Counted from the first letter of the stretch, positions 1-13,186 are shown. The stretch is DNA of 64,000 nt from Ceratobasidium sp. AG-K (GCA_037039685.1 JAWNGF010000001.1:682001-746000), one strand, 5' to 3'. Notes: generated by a model from the letters alone, not told the origin. Translations and numbers: made by a program.

Positions 1-1701
1 ATGGCTCGAGCCTGGTTGAAGTCGGAAACTGAGGAATCAGTTGAGATCAACCGCAAATGTAAATAACAATTTGGTGAAGCGCTATATTGGACCCTGAGCA
101 CGCGTCCTCGCCGAACCGACGGGCACAGTAGTCTCCTCAGAACAGAGATCATTTCGATGGATAATGAGAACTAGGAAAGCACCCTTTAGACATGTTCCCT
201 ACCCCGGAAGTAAAGCTAGTAACTTATTGCCAGAAGTATCACCCAATCGGCATGGTCAGACAAATTCGTACAAACGTTGCTACCCTAATTGGATCATGCA
301 CCATACGAGCACGTATTCTACACATTATATAGACTACGATGGCATGGAATCATTCGTACTATAATGGTTCTATGATACTGCCAAAGTAATTCTAACGTCA
401 TGAGAAGACTAGTCTAGCACACTTACAGATTTTCATAACTATATAATTTTGCTCTATGTCTGAAAACACGGGTGAATTGAGATCTACGTCGATCCACAGC
501 TCTGTTGAAGATTTCCTTGCGATATGAATTAATCACTCAATAACTCGATATCGTTTGTCAGGCTGTCTCCGTGGTGTCGCTCTCCGCTGGTCCCAATTTG
601 CAATAATATTGCAATACGACGAATACACATCTGGTTATTCCTCAGCAAGCAGTAGTTTTTTCTCGCCCAAAATTTAAGTATATACTATAGAATACCTTAG
701 CTACAGCTTCTATCAGTGCACCAAACTGATATTCCTCGATCTTCGCACACAGTGCCGGACTACAACAAAATCGGTCACGTGTTGCAATATTAATGTGAGA
801 TAGTGTATACTCCACGTGCATGTATCCTTTCGATAGTAATATCAGTGCGATTCGGATCTCAAGCTCATGCTTGCACCACAGTGCAGGCTCTGCCTCGGTG
901 TCTACTTCTGCGGTGGGCGACGATTATAAGCAAATATTTGTCAACCGAACGCCGTATGACGAGCTTACGGTACAGGATGGTATGTGGTTGCATCGTCATA
1001 TTCGTCCCTCCCTAGTCCTAGCACAAGGGTAACGAGAGTGCAAGCTGCACGGATAAAACTTCCCGCACAAGATCTAGACATAAGGGAACACACGAAATGC
1101 GGTTCAGTATGATTGTTAGTAAGACTTCAGGCAGGATGTGGGCTGTTATTGCGAGATTTGCTACGTGGACCGTGTTAATGAGGTAGACCGCACGCTTCTC
1201 AGGTTTCTGTATGCAAAGAGCGTATGACTACCAGTACCACCCATGATGTAACTATAGTAGGCTTTGTTCCGCCACGAACTCGATAGCACTAGCCAGAGCA
1301 TTTCCGCTGGGTTTCCGCTTGGATAGATTGGATTAGTCCGCGAGATAGAAAACGAGCCAATCGCGGACCATGTCAATCGCCCAAGTACTTGCCACAATCG
1401 ATCGGCCAACTGAGTACTGGAGTAGTCTTTTTAGCTCAGCGCATATTTCGATCCGCGGAAGATGAGTGAAATGCATTTGCATGCGCAATTTACGCGCTGC
1501 CATCTCGGCAAAGACCGATTCACTGGTACGTGTGTCTGGGGAAGAAAAGTGGGACCCGGCAATTCTGGAGTGGCAGTTCTCCTTTTCCCAACGACCAGGC
1601 TGAGCTCACTCGCTCAAGGGCTTGGTGTTGCATTATTGCACTTGAAGCCTTGTACCGGATAATGTGACTCGTAACAGTAAATACACGTTGATCCCCCGGT
1701 T
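1..1701. other. gene-free stretch
   Basis: Only short open frames on both strands, none with recognisable domains, and no chain of splice sites joining them. Base composition is more AT-rich than the coding region after 8 kb. I see no RNA gene here. Confidence 0.6.
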
Positions 1702-1918
1702 ACAGCAAACGTCAATTCGATGGACGCACCCCATTTTTGTGATCATCAGAGTGTGTCCAGGGTGTCACAGGAGTCGACGGACTGGTTGGATCCGAGTTAT
1801 GTCTCAATCTCCTAATAGGGCAGGTAATAACGTGACATCTCCGCTACCATCAAGCTCCACTGATGCTGTAGGTCCGAGCAGCTAATTCACGATACGCAGT
1901 AACCGTAGAATTTAGTCT
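1702..1918 (+). repeat. left inverted-repeat arm
   Basis: Reverse complement of 2788-3004. The match begins at ACAGCAAACG and stops abruptly after TTTAGTCT at 1918. Confidence 0.85.
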
Positions 1919-2787
1919 GGAAATAATGTGGCACCCTTGAGCGCATATATAGGCCTTATGCACAACGGTTTTGCCCTTGGCGCCTTCGCCTATGCAGCTC
2001 CGTACATACATTGTTGAGGCGATTGGTTTAGAGCTAGGCGCAGCCAACCCGATTAACAATGTTCTCAGCGTGGCAAAGGCTCTGGCTTGATGTAGGTGTC
2101 GCAAGCAGCGCAAGTCAGCCGCCGGAGGTGGGCACACGAAGCGCAACAGGTAATCGCAAGCGGTGAACTTAGCTCCCCAAACCCAGAGGATTCGGAGCTA
2201 TATGCATACGAGAAATAGGGGTAAAGCCGCAGTGGACCGAGACACGGGGTGCAAACTGCACTCCCCAGCAGTGCGTTCAATTTAGAAGCATAGGCCAAGG
2301 AAGTGGTTCAGAATACAAAGTGTTTACGTGCTATACAACGCTCCGGGAGGTCTCCCGACCGGTACATTGAGTATACTGATGGCAATTCTATCTGAAATCA
2401 CACCCGTTGCCTTGCCCGTTCACTGCTTACTTGCCCGAGGTTGGGCGAGAACCCGATCCTCAATGCGAAGATTGCGAAAACAAGGCGTTCGTATCAACCT
2501 CCGTGAGCCTGAAAGGTAAAATTCTAGGACCGAAGGCGCGTTGTAAATCGTTGAGCACTTCGCCATTGAGGGGCTTGAGGACAGCGTGAGTTAAAAGGCT
2601 GACTGCAAGGCTTCATAGCCGCCTTCAAGGCGAGCCTCACCTGGAAACTCAGTTCCATTGGCTCGAGGACGGGGTTCTATTTCCTGGCTCAAATGACGAT
2701 AATGATAAAGCCTTGAGGAAGGCAATTTGTGAATATCTATCTCGCTCTGTTTAAACCGCCTCTACATAGCCTGCATGCGGTTTCATT

Positions 2788-3004
2788 AGACTAAATTCTA
2801 CGGTTACTGCGTATTGTGAATTAGCTGCTCGGACCTACAGCAGCAGTGGAGCTTGATGGTAGCGGAGATGTCACGTTATTACCTGCCCTATTAGGAGATT
2901 GAGACATAACTCGGATACAACCAGTCCGTCGACTCCTGTGACATCCCGGACACACTCTGATGATCACAAAAATGGGGTGCGTCTATCGAATTGACGTTTG
3001 CTGT
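2788..3004 (-). repeat. right inverted-repeat arm
   Basis: Reverse complement of 1702-1918, ending CGTTTGCTGT at 3004. Differences are scattered single substitutions with no indels noticed. Confidence 0.85.
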
Positions 3005-4730
3005 GATGCGAGCCGAACGCTGATTGCAAGGATGGTGGTTAGGCTGCCTAATTCGGAAGGTCGCTAGATGATTAACGTGGGCTAGGTGACGCTGATGCAG
3101 CATGTACCCCCCCCCCGCCATACTTCATCTCGCTTTAATTTGCCACCTATGGTTCACCAATTTATGACTCGGAGCGCTTTACCCCTAAAGGTTGCCTTCC
3201 TTCTCTCAATGACCTATTCTATCAAAGGTTACCCGATTGGCGGTCCTCGACCGTATCGTGGCCTCGCTCGTTTCAAGCCCATGGTTGCGTAATCGGACGT
3301 ATGGTACTTAGCCAATCCTTCTTCACATAACCGGGCCCTCTTTGTATCCTTTTGTCTCTCGCCTTCTGTTGTAGATTGGTAATCATACACGTACTTACAT
3401 ACGTGTCGCTCTCGTGTATCTGAGTCCGTATCTCGTCTGTGTATTGTACATTCGTGTCAACACGTATTTCTATCGTATATACATAGTTTCTTTAGCGAGT
3501 ATAAATAGAGGCTGTATATTCTTTGTATCTACATCGATTCAGCCGTATACAATCCGCTTTCCACTGCTCCGTTCGCTAAGACCTAGCTTTGAGTGTCGAG
3601 ACGTTCTCGAGTCATCCTCAACACCTTCCACAGATGACCATATTTGGGAGCTGCAGCACAGGACCGCGACCTGCAAACCGCAATAGTTTGATTTAATTTG
3701 GCTTAGTCCATACATGTAAATAGCCCAGCATAGGTCTGTGGTCATGACATATTTCTCCACCTGGTCTGATACGACTCGGAGTGCCTCAAAGGGCTACGTT
3801 TCTTCTCTTAGCACTCGTTATTATCCGAGGTAACTCACTGAGCTCTAGCTTTATCCTATGGATGCTATTAACCTTGTAAAGTCCAAATTTAAATACTGTG
3901 CCTCCATGGTGCACGCGCCACTGGTAAGTAGGAGTAGAGGTGTATTTGTTTATATATACTCGTCTAAATACGTGTGATGTTTCACGGCACTTTAGGGGGC
4001 AGGGGGACTCCGACCCGGAGTGGGCGTGTCGAGAGCTGACCGCCCGAGAGCCTCGCGAATTGCAAAGGGCTCGGGCGGGCGGCAATACATCATCTGTACA
4101 AACGAGGGAGTGGTGAGAGGGTGAAAAAAAAGCTTCGCCGCGTGTGCGCGTAAATTGGGTGAGCGGCAACACGCGACCGACGTCGACGCCTCCGCAGGCT
4201 GCGGCGCCATCCTCCACAATCGTGCTTGCGGCAATAGTGATAGTTAGATTTCATCCCTGCAAGTGCTGATTTTATCTTTGCGACTTGGTCCTTGGCCCTT
4301 CGTTTCTCATAGATATTTAATTTCAAGAACCACACAGAACAATGATACGCAAAAGGAACGCCTACATACGTGATAGTAAGATCTTAAGACGCTGCTAAAT
4401 CTGTTCCTGAGCGTGACATTGACTATCGCATTGGTTGAAGAGCGCCGATAGTCTTAGTTGATTCCTGGTGTCTCGCGTCGAGAGTTGAAATTGAATAGGC
4501 CATCAGATGTGAGCATCCGTTGAAACACACAGTACCTATTCGTATGGATATAATCGGGGCTTGGCTAACCAGCATGGAAACATAGTAGATAGCGTTGTCC
4601 CCGCCCGCACCTCCAGGTGCCAAGATTGGTCAGCTCATACCTTATCTCATATTCCTTGTGATCATGACCCATTATTCCGGCGCTTATACTCTCGTTTAGG
4701 TAAGCGGAGAACATTACCATGCGCTCTTAC
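3005..4730. other. gene-free stretch
   Basis: No supported gene. Contains AT-rich stretches and a C homopolymer near 3108. The open frames on both strands around 3786-4335 overlap one another and match no family I recognise. Confidence 0.55.
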
Positions 4731-4917
4731 CTCAGCGAAAATGTCAAAAGCTACAGGGTGCTCCGTAGCTCGGTTTTGCTCGGGAGCCTTCCTTAGGCTC
4801 TTTGAGCGCCTTGGAGCACATGATAACAACGCTCCGGAGTGCTCGAGGAGCCTCAGGAGGGCTCCCGAGCAAAACCGAGCTACAGAGCACCCCGTAGCTT
4901 TTCATATTTTCGCTGAG
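4731..4917. mobile_element. 187-bp foldback (hairpin) element
   Basis: The sequence is a near-perfect palindrome with a short loop. It starts CTCAGCGAAAATG at 4731 and ends with the reverse complement, CATATTTTCGCTGAG, at 4917. Both arms carry a block reading GAGCACCC/TGTAGC and a CGGTTTTGCTCGGGAGCC block, separated by a loop near 4805-4850. One arm has small substitutions and short indels relative to the other. This is typical of a foldback MITE. The overlapping long frames on both strands are a by-product of the palindrome. Confidence 0.65.
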
Positions 4918-7900
4918 CACCTCCGCACACAAGCCAACAAGAAGAAACGTATACATTCTACGTGAGCTCCACAATGGCGCCCTCCTCACGATACGAGAAT
5001 CAAGCTCCTCTTGCCACAGTCCAAGACCTGCCTCGGGAGGCTCTTCTGTGTACACAATGAACACATTAATGCTGGCCTGGCGCCATCCAATTGACTTACA
5101 GTGCAGGTCGATAAGCAATTATGTGATTGTATTCATCATCCCGTAACTTCAATACGAGATTGACAAAACTGAGCCCAAGGGAATAAGCAGCATTGATGAC
5201 TAGTTTCAGACAAGGCATGTGTTTGATGAAAATATAGGGAAAATGCGACTTTAGGATGAAGATGGAGGGATTCCCAGTGGTACTTATAGGTTGGGACATA
5301 CCACGAATATAGCGATCGCCCTATCAGGATGCAAACTCCCCTGCTTCTCAATCATCCTCGATTGGTATGCGGTCCCCGCTGCCGCCGCCACCACCTTGGG
5401 GGTTGCGGTGAACTTTGTTCGCACCACCAATATCTAAGCCGGAATTTGCCGCTCAGACTGCATTCCTAACATATTCCAACGGATAAGTTTGGTTAGTGGG
5501 TATGATTAAATGGCTCAAAATGTTCGACTGACGGTGACTTGATTTCCATCGACGAAACGACCAACCGGTTCGGTCCTGGGTGCTGTTTTTCTAGTTAGCG
5601 CTGAATTCAGTCAGAGTGGAATGCGTTTATTTAGCGGTCTGCTAGGCACTATTCTAGTGTGGTCGGTGAAAAGGCTGAGGAGAACTCGGCTGTGGAAAAA
5701 ATCGATTTAGATGTGTAGGATGCGCTGGCTGGCTTCTGAATGAAGGTAGGAGCGAATGCAACTTGCTCAATCCCTTGGATACCCCGTTACCATCCTTTTC
5801 CCCTTGTAATAAATGACAAGGTCCAGGCTGTACTAAACCCCCTTTGTCGTGTTTCTTCCCTGGTTGACGCTGGCTAAAAGCTTGCTTTGCCTCAAAAGCG
5901 ATTTGCCCCACAAGAGCCGGTTGGGCTCCTGGAGCTCGTAAAAATTTCCCTCCCTTTTTCGGGGATGATCTCGCGGAGCCCCGAGTCGTGGGTGCCCAGA
6001 AGGCAAATGATCAACAAGCTACTTTACCCGTTTGACTCGCGGATGCTTGTGAGGATTCATGACGACCCGCAGACCCTGCACAATCAGTCTAGTCAATAAG
6101 AGACCCCGCAAGATCGATATCCGTGGGATTTGCTGACGAGAATACGCTGGTACCCAGTGGACATTAAATTTAGAGGCAACATAGTAAAATAGACAACGGC
6201 ATGAACGGGGGAGCGCAAGGTCGGATATGTCCCCTTCCTGAAATCTATCCCAACTTCTTAGGAAGTGATCTCAATTTCGACGGTTTCAGAAGAATCCACG
6301 AGCACAAATGCCCAACTCGGTGCAATCTTCAACAGCGCTGTCAACCACAACGAATCCAGCCTAGAGCGTTCTTTCTTTTATCTTTATTTTTATCCGTATT
6401 TATTGTCTTTCGACGAACTCGTCATGTAAGACATTACAATCTATAGTAAATAGTTGGCTCCCCCCATGTACCCGGCACAGCGTGTTGGCCTGTCACCTCT
6501 CCGCCGTCCGCCCACTCCCGAGCGTTTATACAGGTCCTCCGGGGGATAGTCCAAAACACTCCTTCGTTTCCCTCAGGGACATAACCAGTACTATAGCAGC
6601 CTAGAGCGTTAGAGGGTACTCACAGAAGGTTTTTGGGGCGAGAACTCAAGCTAAACCGTCCCAGAGCATATATGGGCCGCCTCGCACGCGGCGTGAGGTG
6701 TACCCTGCGTTATCAGTTGCACACAGGGCTTTATTGTGGATCGTTTTGCAGCATTTTTTTGTGAGTCACATTTGATAGGGCAGAGGCAGCCTCATAGATT
6801 CTTCAGTTTTTGCAGAATCAGTCTTGTTATTGATTATCCCGTCTACGGGGGCGTATTTTTCGACGCCCTGAGAGTTCAGGTGCCTTTGTTGGTACTCGGA
6901 CTCGGCTTCTCCTTGAATCGCCCGCATATAAGCTAGACACCTATTATTGTTCGCTCGTGCTGTGCGAAACGAGTGTGTATAAGGTTTGGTACGATCCGAG
7001 TCGATTCCTTCACCCAAATACTTCTCCACGCGTACCCTCTGGTGTTTTAGGTCGGACCTGTTTTGATGGACAGCTCTGTCAAAATCGCATTGAATCGATC
7101 GCTGTACTTAAAACTTAGGCTGCTTTGCGATCTGCGAACTGGTACGATTATCGTCCGAACAGTTGCGTGCCCAGCGATTCGCACTTTTGCGGAGCGACTA
7201 CCCGGCGCTGTCCCTTATCAAGGTCTCTTAAATATCCTGTATTTCACCTGGTGTCCCAAAGGGTTACCACGTCTCTGTGGCACTCGAGAGCGCTGCTAAT
7301 TCAATCGTTAATTGGGGTACTTGGAAGGCTGAGGTAGAAGCTAAAGGGGGGTGTGGCTCGGCGGCTAGAGCGTTGGGACGCCAATCTCAACAATTCATCG
7401 CAAGATTTTCCTGCGCAAAAGTTGAAGCCTGATGGTGTACCCACAACAGTCATACATAGTGTGTTACAAGGGAAAGGGAGAGAAAGGGATAACCTTGGTT
7501 GTGACGCCGTGTGATGGCTGTGTTCTAGGACATACAAACCCCTCAGAGGGCGGACGTGGTATTAGTGAGTTTAAGATATTCAACTGAGGTTCCTCGACCC
7601 AATTCATAGTGCGTAAACTTGGCTTCTATACCCACCTTTGCGATCTCGAAACTCTCCACCCAAGACTCCTGGTTGATTGACTTTCCGCAATTCGAGCCCA
7701 AATTGAACGAGAGCAGTTGATCATGACGGGGCGGCATTAGTTTGGCCATGCATTGTTTGTTTGGGCCACTGCGCGTGATGTTATTGTTCGGTGGGAAAAA
7801 GGCAAACGAAACAACGACCGCCGACCAGGTTGGAAATTATTTATATTAGCTGATCCGTGTACATACTGATCCGTTGCCAGGACAAATAATAGTCATTTAA

Positions 7901-8154
7901 CAAAGGGCAATGACGCTATGGTGCATGCGGGAGAGTCACGCAGGATGTGCAAGGGGCGAGGCAGCCCGTTTAGGAAGACACGAGGGGCACGAGGCAGCGA
8001 CGCGCAGACCGCGAGGCGCATCATCGGGGCACGTTGGCCGAAGTGGACGATGACGGGAGCTGCTGGGACGACGGTGACGACTAGAGTGACGACAGCTAGA
8101 TCAGTGCCGGCGACGATTGTTTGGGGTCCTTTGTCTTCCTGGGGTGATCTACGG
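4918..8154. other. gene-free stretch
   Basis: No gene could be supported. Short overlapping frames occur on both strands (for example 5654-6099 and 6736-7029) without conserved motifs or splice-linked partners. A 10-mer, CTAGAGCGTT, occurs three times (about 6361, 6601 and 7367), which may be chance or a degraded repeat. Confidence 0.5.
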
Positions 8155-8162
8155 TATATAAG
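8155..8162 (+). promoter_or_regulatory. possible TATA box
   Basis: TATATAAG lies about 200 bp upstream of the ATG at 8359 of the next + strand gene. Placement fits a core promoter with a leader of roughly 165 nt. This rests on sequence and position only. Confidence 0.4.
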
Positions 8163-8358
8163 AGCTTGAGCTCGTCGTCGGTGTCCCGTGATTGACACGT
8201 GTGGGCATTCCTCGTGCACGCTTCTAGCCCTGAAAAACGCCCCGACCCGCCTGCGATCGCGCTTTTCGTGCCCTAGGCCTCATTGCGCCGCCTCGTTGCG
8301 CCTCGTTGTATACGGTGAGTACAGGTGTATCTCGAGTGCTTGACTCTCATTTCTGTCG

Positions 8359-11300
8359 ATGATGTCGATGCTCCAACACTCGACTTTTTCTCGGCTGTTT
8401 TACGGTGGTCCGTCGAACAATTCGTCGTCGAATTCGTATGTCAACATCCAACCTGTGGCGGTTGCAGCCCCCGAACGCAGCCACTCGCCGCACTCGGTCG
8501 ACGGCTCGAACCCACGCCCAAAACGCAAGAACCGCGAACGCCGTGGGACCGAAAACAGTCTACCTGTGAGTTTTGACGCTGTACAAGTGGCCGAAGACCT
8601 GCAGCCCGATAAGGACGAAGCAACGACACCGACTGCGAAAAAAGAACCGAAACGACCCAAGATGGAGCCATCGCCCGACTTTCAGGTGCCGTTTCCGCAA
8701 GTGCAGGATGCGGCCAGAGCGAAGCGTGAGTTTTATCGCACTTGATTTACGGCGCTGACTGGGCATTCAAACACGCGGCTGCTGGCTGTGCTCGAAACGC
8801 GTCGTACGTGTCGCAACATCACGCCCCTGGCCTCGCCTTGACCGCGCACCGACCGCCTAATCAAACGTAATCGAATGATATCCAGGCGACCAGCTGCTCC
8901 GATCGCCCACGCTCTCGGCCCACTCGAACACCTCGAGCTCCCACGCCCCTACCGCCTCGACGGCCAATACCACCGCCAGCGGCCTCACCATTCCCGGCGC
9001 CTACGACAGCGGGTCGGGCGGGAGTGGAGTCGAAGTCACTCCCACCCGCGAGACAGTCAAGGTCAAGCGAGGCAGCGGCAGCTCAGTCACTGGGAGCAAT
9101 TCTTCCCAGACTGGGTTCTATCAGCAGCTGCCACCCAATCCATCGCCTGGTCCTACCACTGGCTCGCCACAGGCCCAGCCCCGCACCTCGCCCTCGCAGG
9201 CCCCACGACAACCCTATGCGCCCCCGCCGCCAGCACCGACCATGAGCTCGTCGACGGACAGCTTTGACGCACCGACCCTCTCGCGCTCGTACACGACCAC
9301 CACCACCAGCTCGCTCCCGACGCTGCCCGACTCGCCCCCGCCCGAGCCCAAGACTCAGCCCGCGCCGCTAACCCTAACCACCGTCGCGAATTTATTGCAA
9401 TCCCAGCCGGTCCCGATCTCGCCCGTCCACCCGCGTCCGATGAACCGTGCGCCGGCAAGTGTCCTCGGCCCGACCAAGATGGCCGAAACCTGGACGGCCG
9501 GACCCCCGCCCGAAGACCTTGCCGACGAGGTCCAGGAGCGCAAGGCCCATCTCACGAGTGCACGCGATGGAGCGGCCGTGCGCACCCACCGTCCGGGCGG
9601 ATCGCTCGAGCTCAAGGACGTTGCGTCGTGGGCACAGGGGCAATCGGGCGGGTCGGGTCCCGAGCGACAGGCCTCGGTCCGTCGTCCCAAGGTCGTCACC
9701 CAGTCCTCGACCGGGACCGTTGTGCAATCTCCACCTCAGCCTATTACACGTACCGCTACGATGCCGATTATGAACCGCTACGAAACGACGTCTCCTCCGC
9801 CCATGCGTGACCAGCCGCCGAGGGACCAGCCAATGCGCGACCAGCATGGACTGCATCTCGAGCTCCACGACAAGCCCCCGCCAGCTCCCGCCCCGGTCAG
9901 GGTCGGACGCGGCCCCTCGCCGAGCCCGAACAACCAGGGTGTTGGCGCGAGTCCGGGTCACCCGTCTCGCCGCGCGGCCACGCCAAACAATACTCGCGGC
10001 CGTGCACCAGGTCCGGCGGCCATGACTCCACCTTATACCTATGAAGACCAGTACCGGAACAGGTCTGGCTCGCATGCGTCGTCGTATACCCAGCCCAAGC
10101 CCCCTGCTCCTGCCCCACCTCCACCCCCGGCTGCACAGTGGACCGGGACGGGGATCGTGCCGTTTAATGAAGACCTTGACCATGATGATCACGATGGACC
10201 GGATCGTGTAGTCGATTGGGCGAAGCATACCCAGTCGCAGCAGCCGCTCTCGCATCCGAATCAGCCGACCCAACAGCAGCCGCCTCCCTCGGCTGGGCGG
10301 TCCAGGTCGCGAGGACGGGACCAGAATGCAGTTGCTCAACCGCCGTTGATGGATCCTGGTGCGGTGTATTCGCAGCAGCAGCAGGGGTACCAGCAGCCCA
10401 ATACCGGGTACCAGCAGCATGGGTCTGGGTATGGTCAGCAGTATCCCCAGCAGCAGTCGTATCATCAGCAGCAACAGCCGTACCCCCAACAGCAGCAACC
10501 CTACCCTCAGCAGCAGCAACAGCCCGCGTACCAGCAGCAGCAACGTACTTCCCCCGAAGTCAGGTCCAACGGCGGTCGCTCGCCCGCTCCACCGGCTCAT
10601 CACTCTGGGGGCACAGGGTCCGGCAGTTCCGAGACTGAAGACTTGAAAACACCTCGCTCCCCGTCGGTCCCTCTTCCCGGCGACGGCTACAACCAACGAT
10701 TCGGGTACAACAACCAATTTAGCGTCGGCCCGCCCACCGTGAACCACATTTACACTCAAGACCTAGGCCCGAATGGACAAATGTACCCCTCGATGGGATT
10801 CGCCCAGTCTCAGTACGCGCTGCAGCAAATGGGTGCTGGGCCGCAGGGTATGGGCATGGGCATGGGTGTGCGCCAGGTGAATGGCGGCCCGCGCGAGCAG
10901 TACAATTATGGCTATCCACAAGACTTGTCCTCCTCGGCCAGCGGCTCGTTCCTCGACGGCTGGACCTCGAACCAGATGGACGGCCGGGGGTACCCCAACC
11001 ACGTCCGCCCCTCGGCCCCCGTCCCGCCTACGCCCAGCAGCGCGACGGCCCCTACATCAGTGTCGGGCGACATTCGCAACGGCCAGCCCGCGCACATGGC
11101 CCGCGCCCAAACCGTCGTGTACAATGGCCAGCAGCAGCAATATCCTCCCTACAACTATGCCCAAGCCCAAATGTCCTACGCGATGGACCCGTACCGCGCC
11201 CCCTCGGTCGTGAGCTCGTTCATGGCCTCGCCGTTTTCGCATAATCCGTTTTTGCCCCCGGTCGAACCCCAGAGTACGGCCTCGTCGCCGTCGCACCAGC

Positions 11301-12252
11301 CGATCGGGCTGCCGTTTGCGGGTCCGGCCACGAACAGGCGGTTTGGCGGGGCCCGGATGGGGACCAAGAGTATGGGTCGGAGGAGGCGGATGATGCAAGA
11401 GTTTAGGCCCGAGAGCACAGTGCCAAATGATACGGCATCCGAGGCCGAGACCGAAGCCAAGCGCGCGCCCGACGGTGCCGAGACGGAATTCGAGACCGAG
11501 ACTGAGATGGAGGAGGTGTGGCTTGAGGAGAGTGATGATGACGAGCTTGATAACGAGTACCATCCGACGTATTTCGTCAACCCCGCCAAGCGCAAGCGGA
11601 GATTTGAGCAAAAGTGGGAGCAAATGGTCAAGCTGGTGAGCCTTACGGTTCGAGTGTGAACCAGTCTAACGGCTTGCAGTTCCGCGAGATTGATCGCGAG
11701 ACGGACGCAACGATGATTCTGGCCGCCGCACCGCCCGATCAGCACCAGACGCATTTGCTACTCTCGCGTGCGATTTTGCGCGACACGAATTATTCGCACA
11801 TTGCCCAAGAAGCCCGGAGCGTGTTTTCGGATATCACGATTGCGCGCCGACAGGATCGTACCGAGACGCTTCGTCGGGCTCGACAAGAACGCCAGCGCAA
11901 AAAGGCCATTGACGATCGATTGGCCAGCGTCGCCCAGCTTACGCTCGCCACGCAACAAAATGATAACCAAGTCGGGAGTGGGAGCGACGAGACATCGGTG
12001 CCTGCCACCCAGTCGGGCCCAGCCGACCAAGATATCCGCTTGGCCCTCGATGCGGCGCGCTCGAGTCTGCAAGAGATGCGCAGAGTGTATGACGAGATGG
12101 AGACCCGTCATCGCGAAGAGTCGGCCCGTCGCAAGGAAGAGTCGCTCAGCCTCGAAAAACTCTTAACGTGAGTGCCCAAGTCGATTCTCAACCCGTACTA
12201 ACATCCTCGTAGCTCCCTGCTCAGCACCAAAACGGTCCAACAGTCTTCTTAA
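8359..12252 (+). CDS. large P/Q/S-rich low-complexity protein, unknown function
   Basis: Four exons by eye: 8359-8727, 8884-11635, 11680-12167 and 12213-12252, joined by GT-AG introns, the last two of 44-45 nt. The start is ATG-ATG-TCG in frame with exon 1. The product is about 1,200 residues. It opens with a basic stretch (KRKNRERRG), then a long disordered region rich in Pro, Ser and Gln, with a Q-rich block near 10365-10545. The C-terminal part is different: an acidic segment, a KRKRRFEQKWEQM basic helix, then charged helical sequence through exons 3-4 that looks like a coiled coil (ERQRKK, MRRVYDEMETRHREE). This C-terminal part is the likeliest folded or interaction region. I recognise no catalytic domain. 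Three blocks (around TKMAETWTAG, TYEDQYRNRSG and IVPFNEDL) recur in the N-terminus of the kinase gene at 33054-35974. Function unknown. Confidence 0.85.
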
Positions 12253-12411
12253 ATCTATTTGCCTGGCATTTATTTACACGCCTTCGTTATCCTATGCGGA
12301 CGTCCGCCCATTTTACCACATTGTACACCCCACACTTGTCTTGTGTATAGTAATTTAACGAACCGTCACGATGTTAGACGCCAGACCCTGTGTGACTTGA
12401 ACTCGGCCACC

Positions 12412-13186
12412 ATGTTCTTCATCGTAGGCCGTCCGAATGTCGCGTGAATCAATCTAACGTATCACAGAAAGAACTCACGCACCGGATTCTGCTCCACCCG
12501 TCGTATTTCGGGCCGCGAATGACGCAGTACTTGGAGTCAAAACTGTACGCCGACGTCGAGGGAACGTGTTCGGGGCGGTTTGGGTACATTATTGCCGTGC
12601 TGGGAATCGTCGATGTCGGCAAGGTGAGTTTCCTATTGTGTATCGGACTGAACTGACGCGCGCAGGGTATGGTGCTGAGCGGGACGGGCCAAGCCGAGTT
12701 TGTGACCAAGTACCGCGCGATCGTGTTCAAGCCGTTCAAAGGCGAGGTCGTCGATGGGGTCGTGACCAACGTGAACAAGGTTGGCCCGACGTTTTTTTAG
12801 GGAGAATTTATCTAACTTGCGCAGATGGGGTTCTTTGCGGAAGTCGGGCCGTTGCAAGTTTTCGTGTCGAGCCACGTACGTGTTTTCCCGTGGGTCGACG
12901 AGTACTGACCGCTCGCAGCTTATTCACCCGGACATGAGGTTTGACCCAAACTCGAACCCACCGTCGTTTGCGTCCGACGACCAGGTGAGTCTCGGCGTTT
13001 TTTCGCGTTCTGGTCTAACCTGGCGCAGATTATCGACAAGGGCACCCACGTCCGACTCAAAATCGTAGGAACGCGCGTCGACGCGACCGAAATCGTGAGT
13101 CATTAGCTCGCGCTCCGTACTAGACTAACACGGCGTAGTTTGCGATTGGAACAATCAAAGAAGACTCGCTTGGAGTCATCGACTAG
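12412..13186 (+). CDS. RPB7: DNA-directed RNA polymerase II subunit Rpb7
   Basis: The first exon encodes only MFFI (12412-12423). After a 44-nt intron the protein continues [18 protein letters not shown], the canonical Rpb7 N-terminus. Further exons give [40 protein letters not shown] and the C-terminal [14 protein letters not shown], ending at TAG 13184-13186. The product is about 170 residues, the usual family length. The N-terminal half is the RNP-like Rpb7 domain and the C-terminal half an S1/OB-type RNA-binding domain. Rpb7 pairs with Rpb4 to form the stalk of RNA polymerase II. The gene starts 160 bp after the preceding gene on the same strand and faces the GATA-like gene downstream. 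Confidence 0.95.

Larger units (their letters stand above)
1702..3004. mobile_element. non-autonomous element with 217-bp terminal inverted repeats
   Basis: Two arms, 1702-1918 and 2788-3004, are reverse complements with about six mismatches in 217 positions (about 97% identity). The outer ends read ACAGCAAACG inward from both sides. The roughly 870 bp between the arms has only short frames and no transposase that I recognise. Long inverted arms around a non-coding core are the layout of a non-autonomous DNA transposon (large MITE or MULE-like). An inverted duplication by another route is also possible. I found no clear target-site duplication: the flanks read GGTT on the left and GATG on the right. 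High arm identity suggests a recent event or gene conversion. Confidence 0.6.

Noticed and set aside
4561..5118. Opposing 124-134-codon frames
   Set aside because: They span the foldback palindrome, which opens similar frames on both strands.
7893..8219. 108-codon frame on minus with a hydrophobic stretch
   Set aside because: Overlaps the likely promoter of the next gene; the mirror frame on + is equally open and no family is recognised.
9392..10759. 455-codon open frame on the minus strand opposite the low-complexity gene
   Set aside because: Arg/Leu-rich antisense shadow of a GC-rich coding exon; no start or splice context and no domain.
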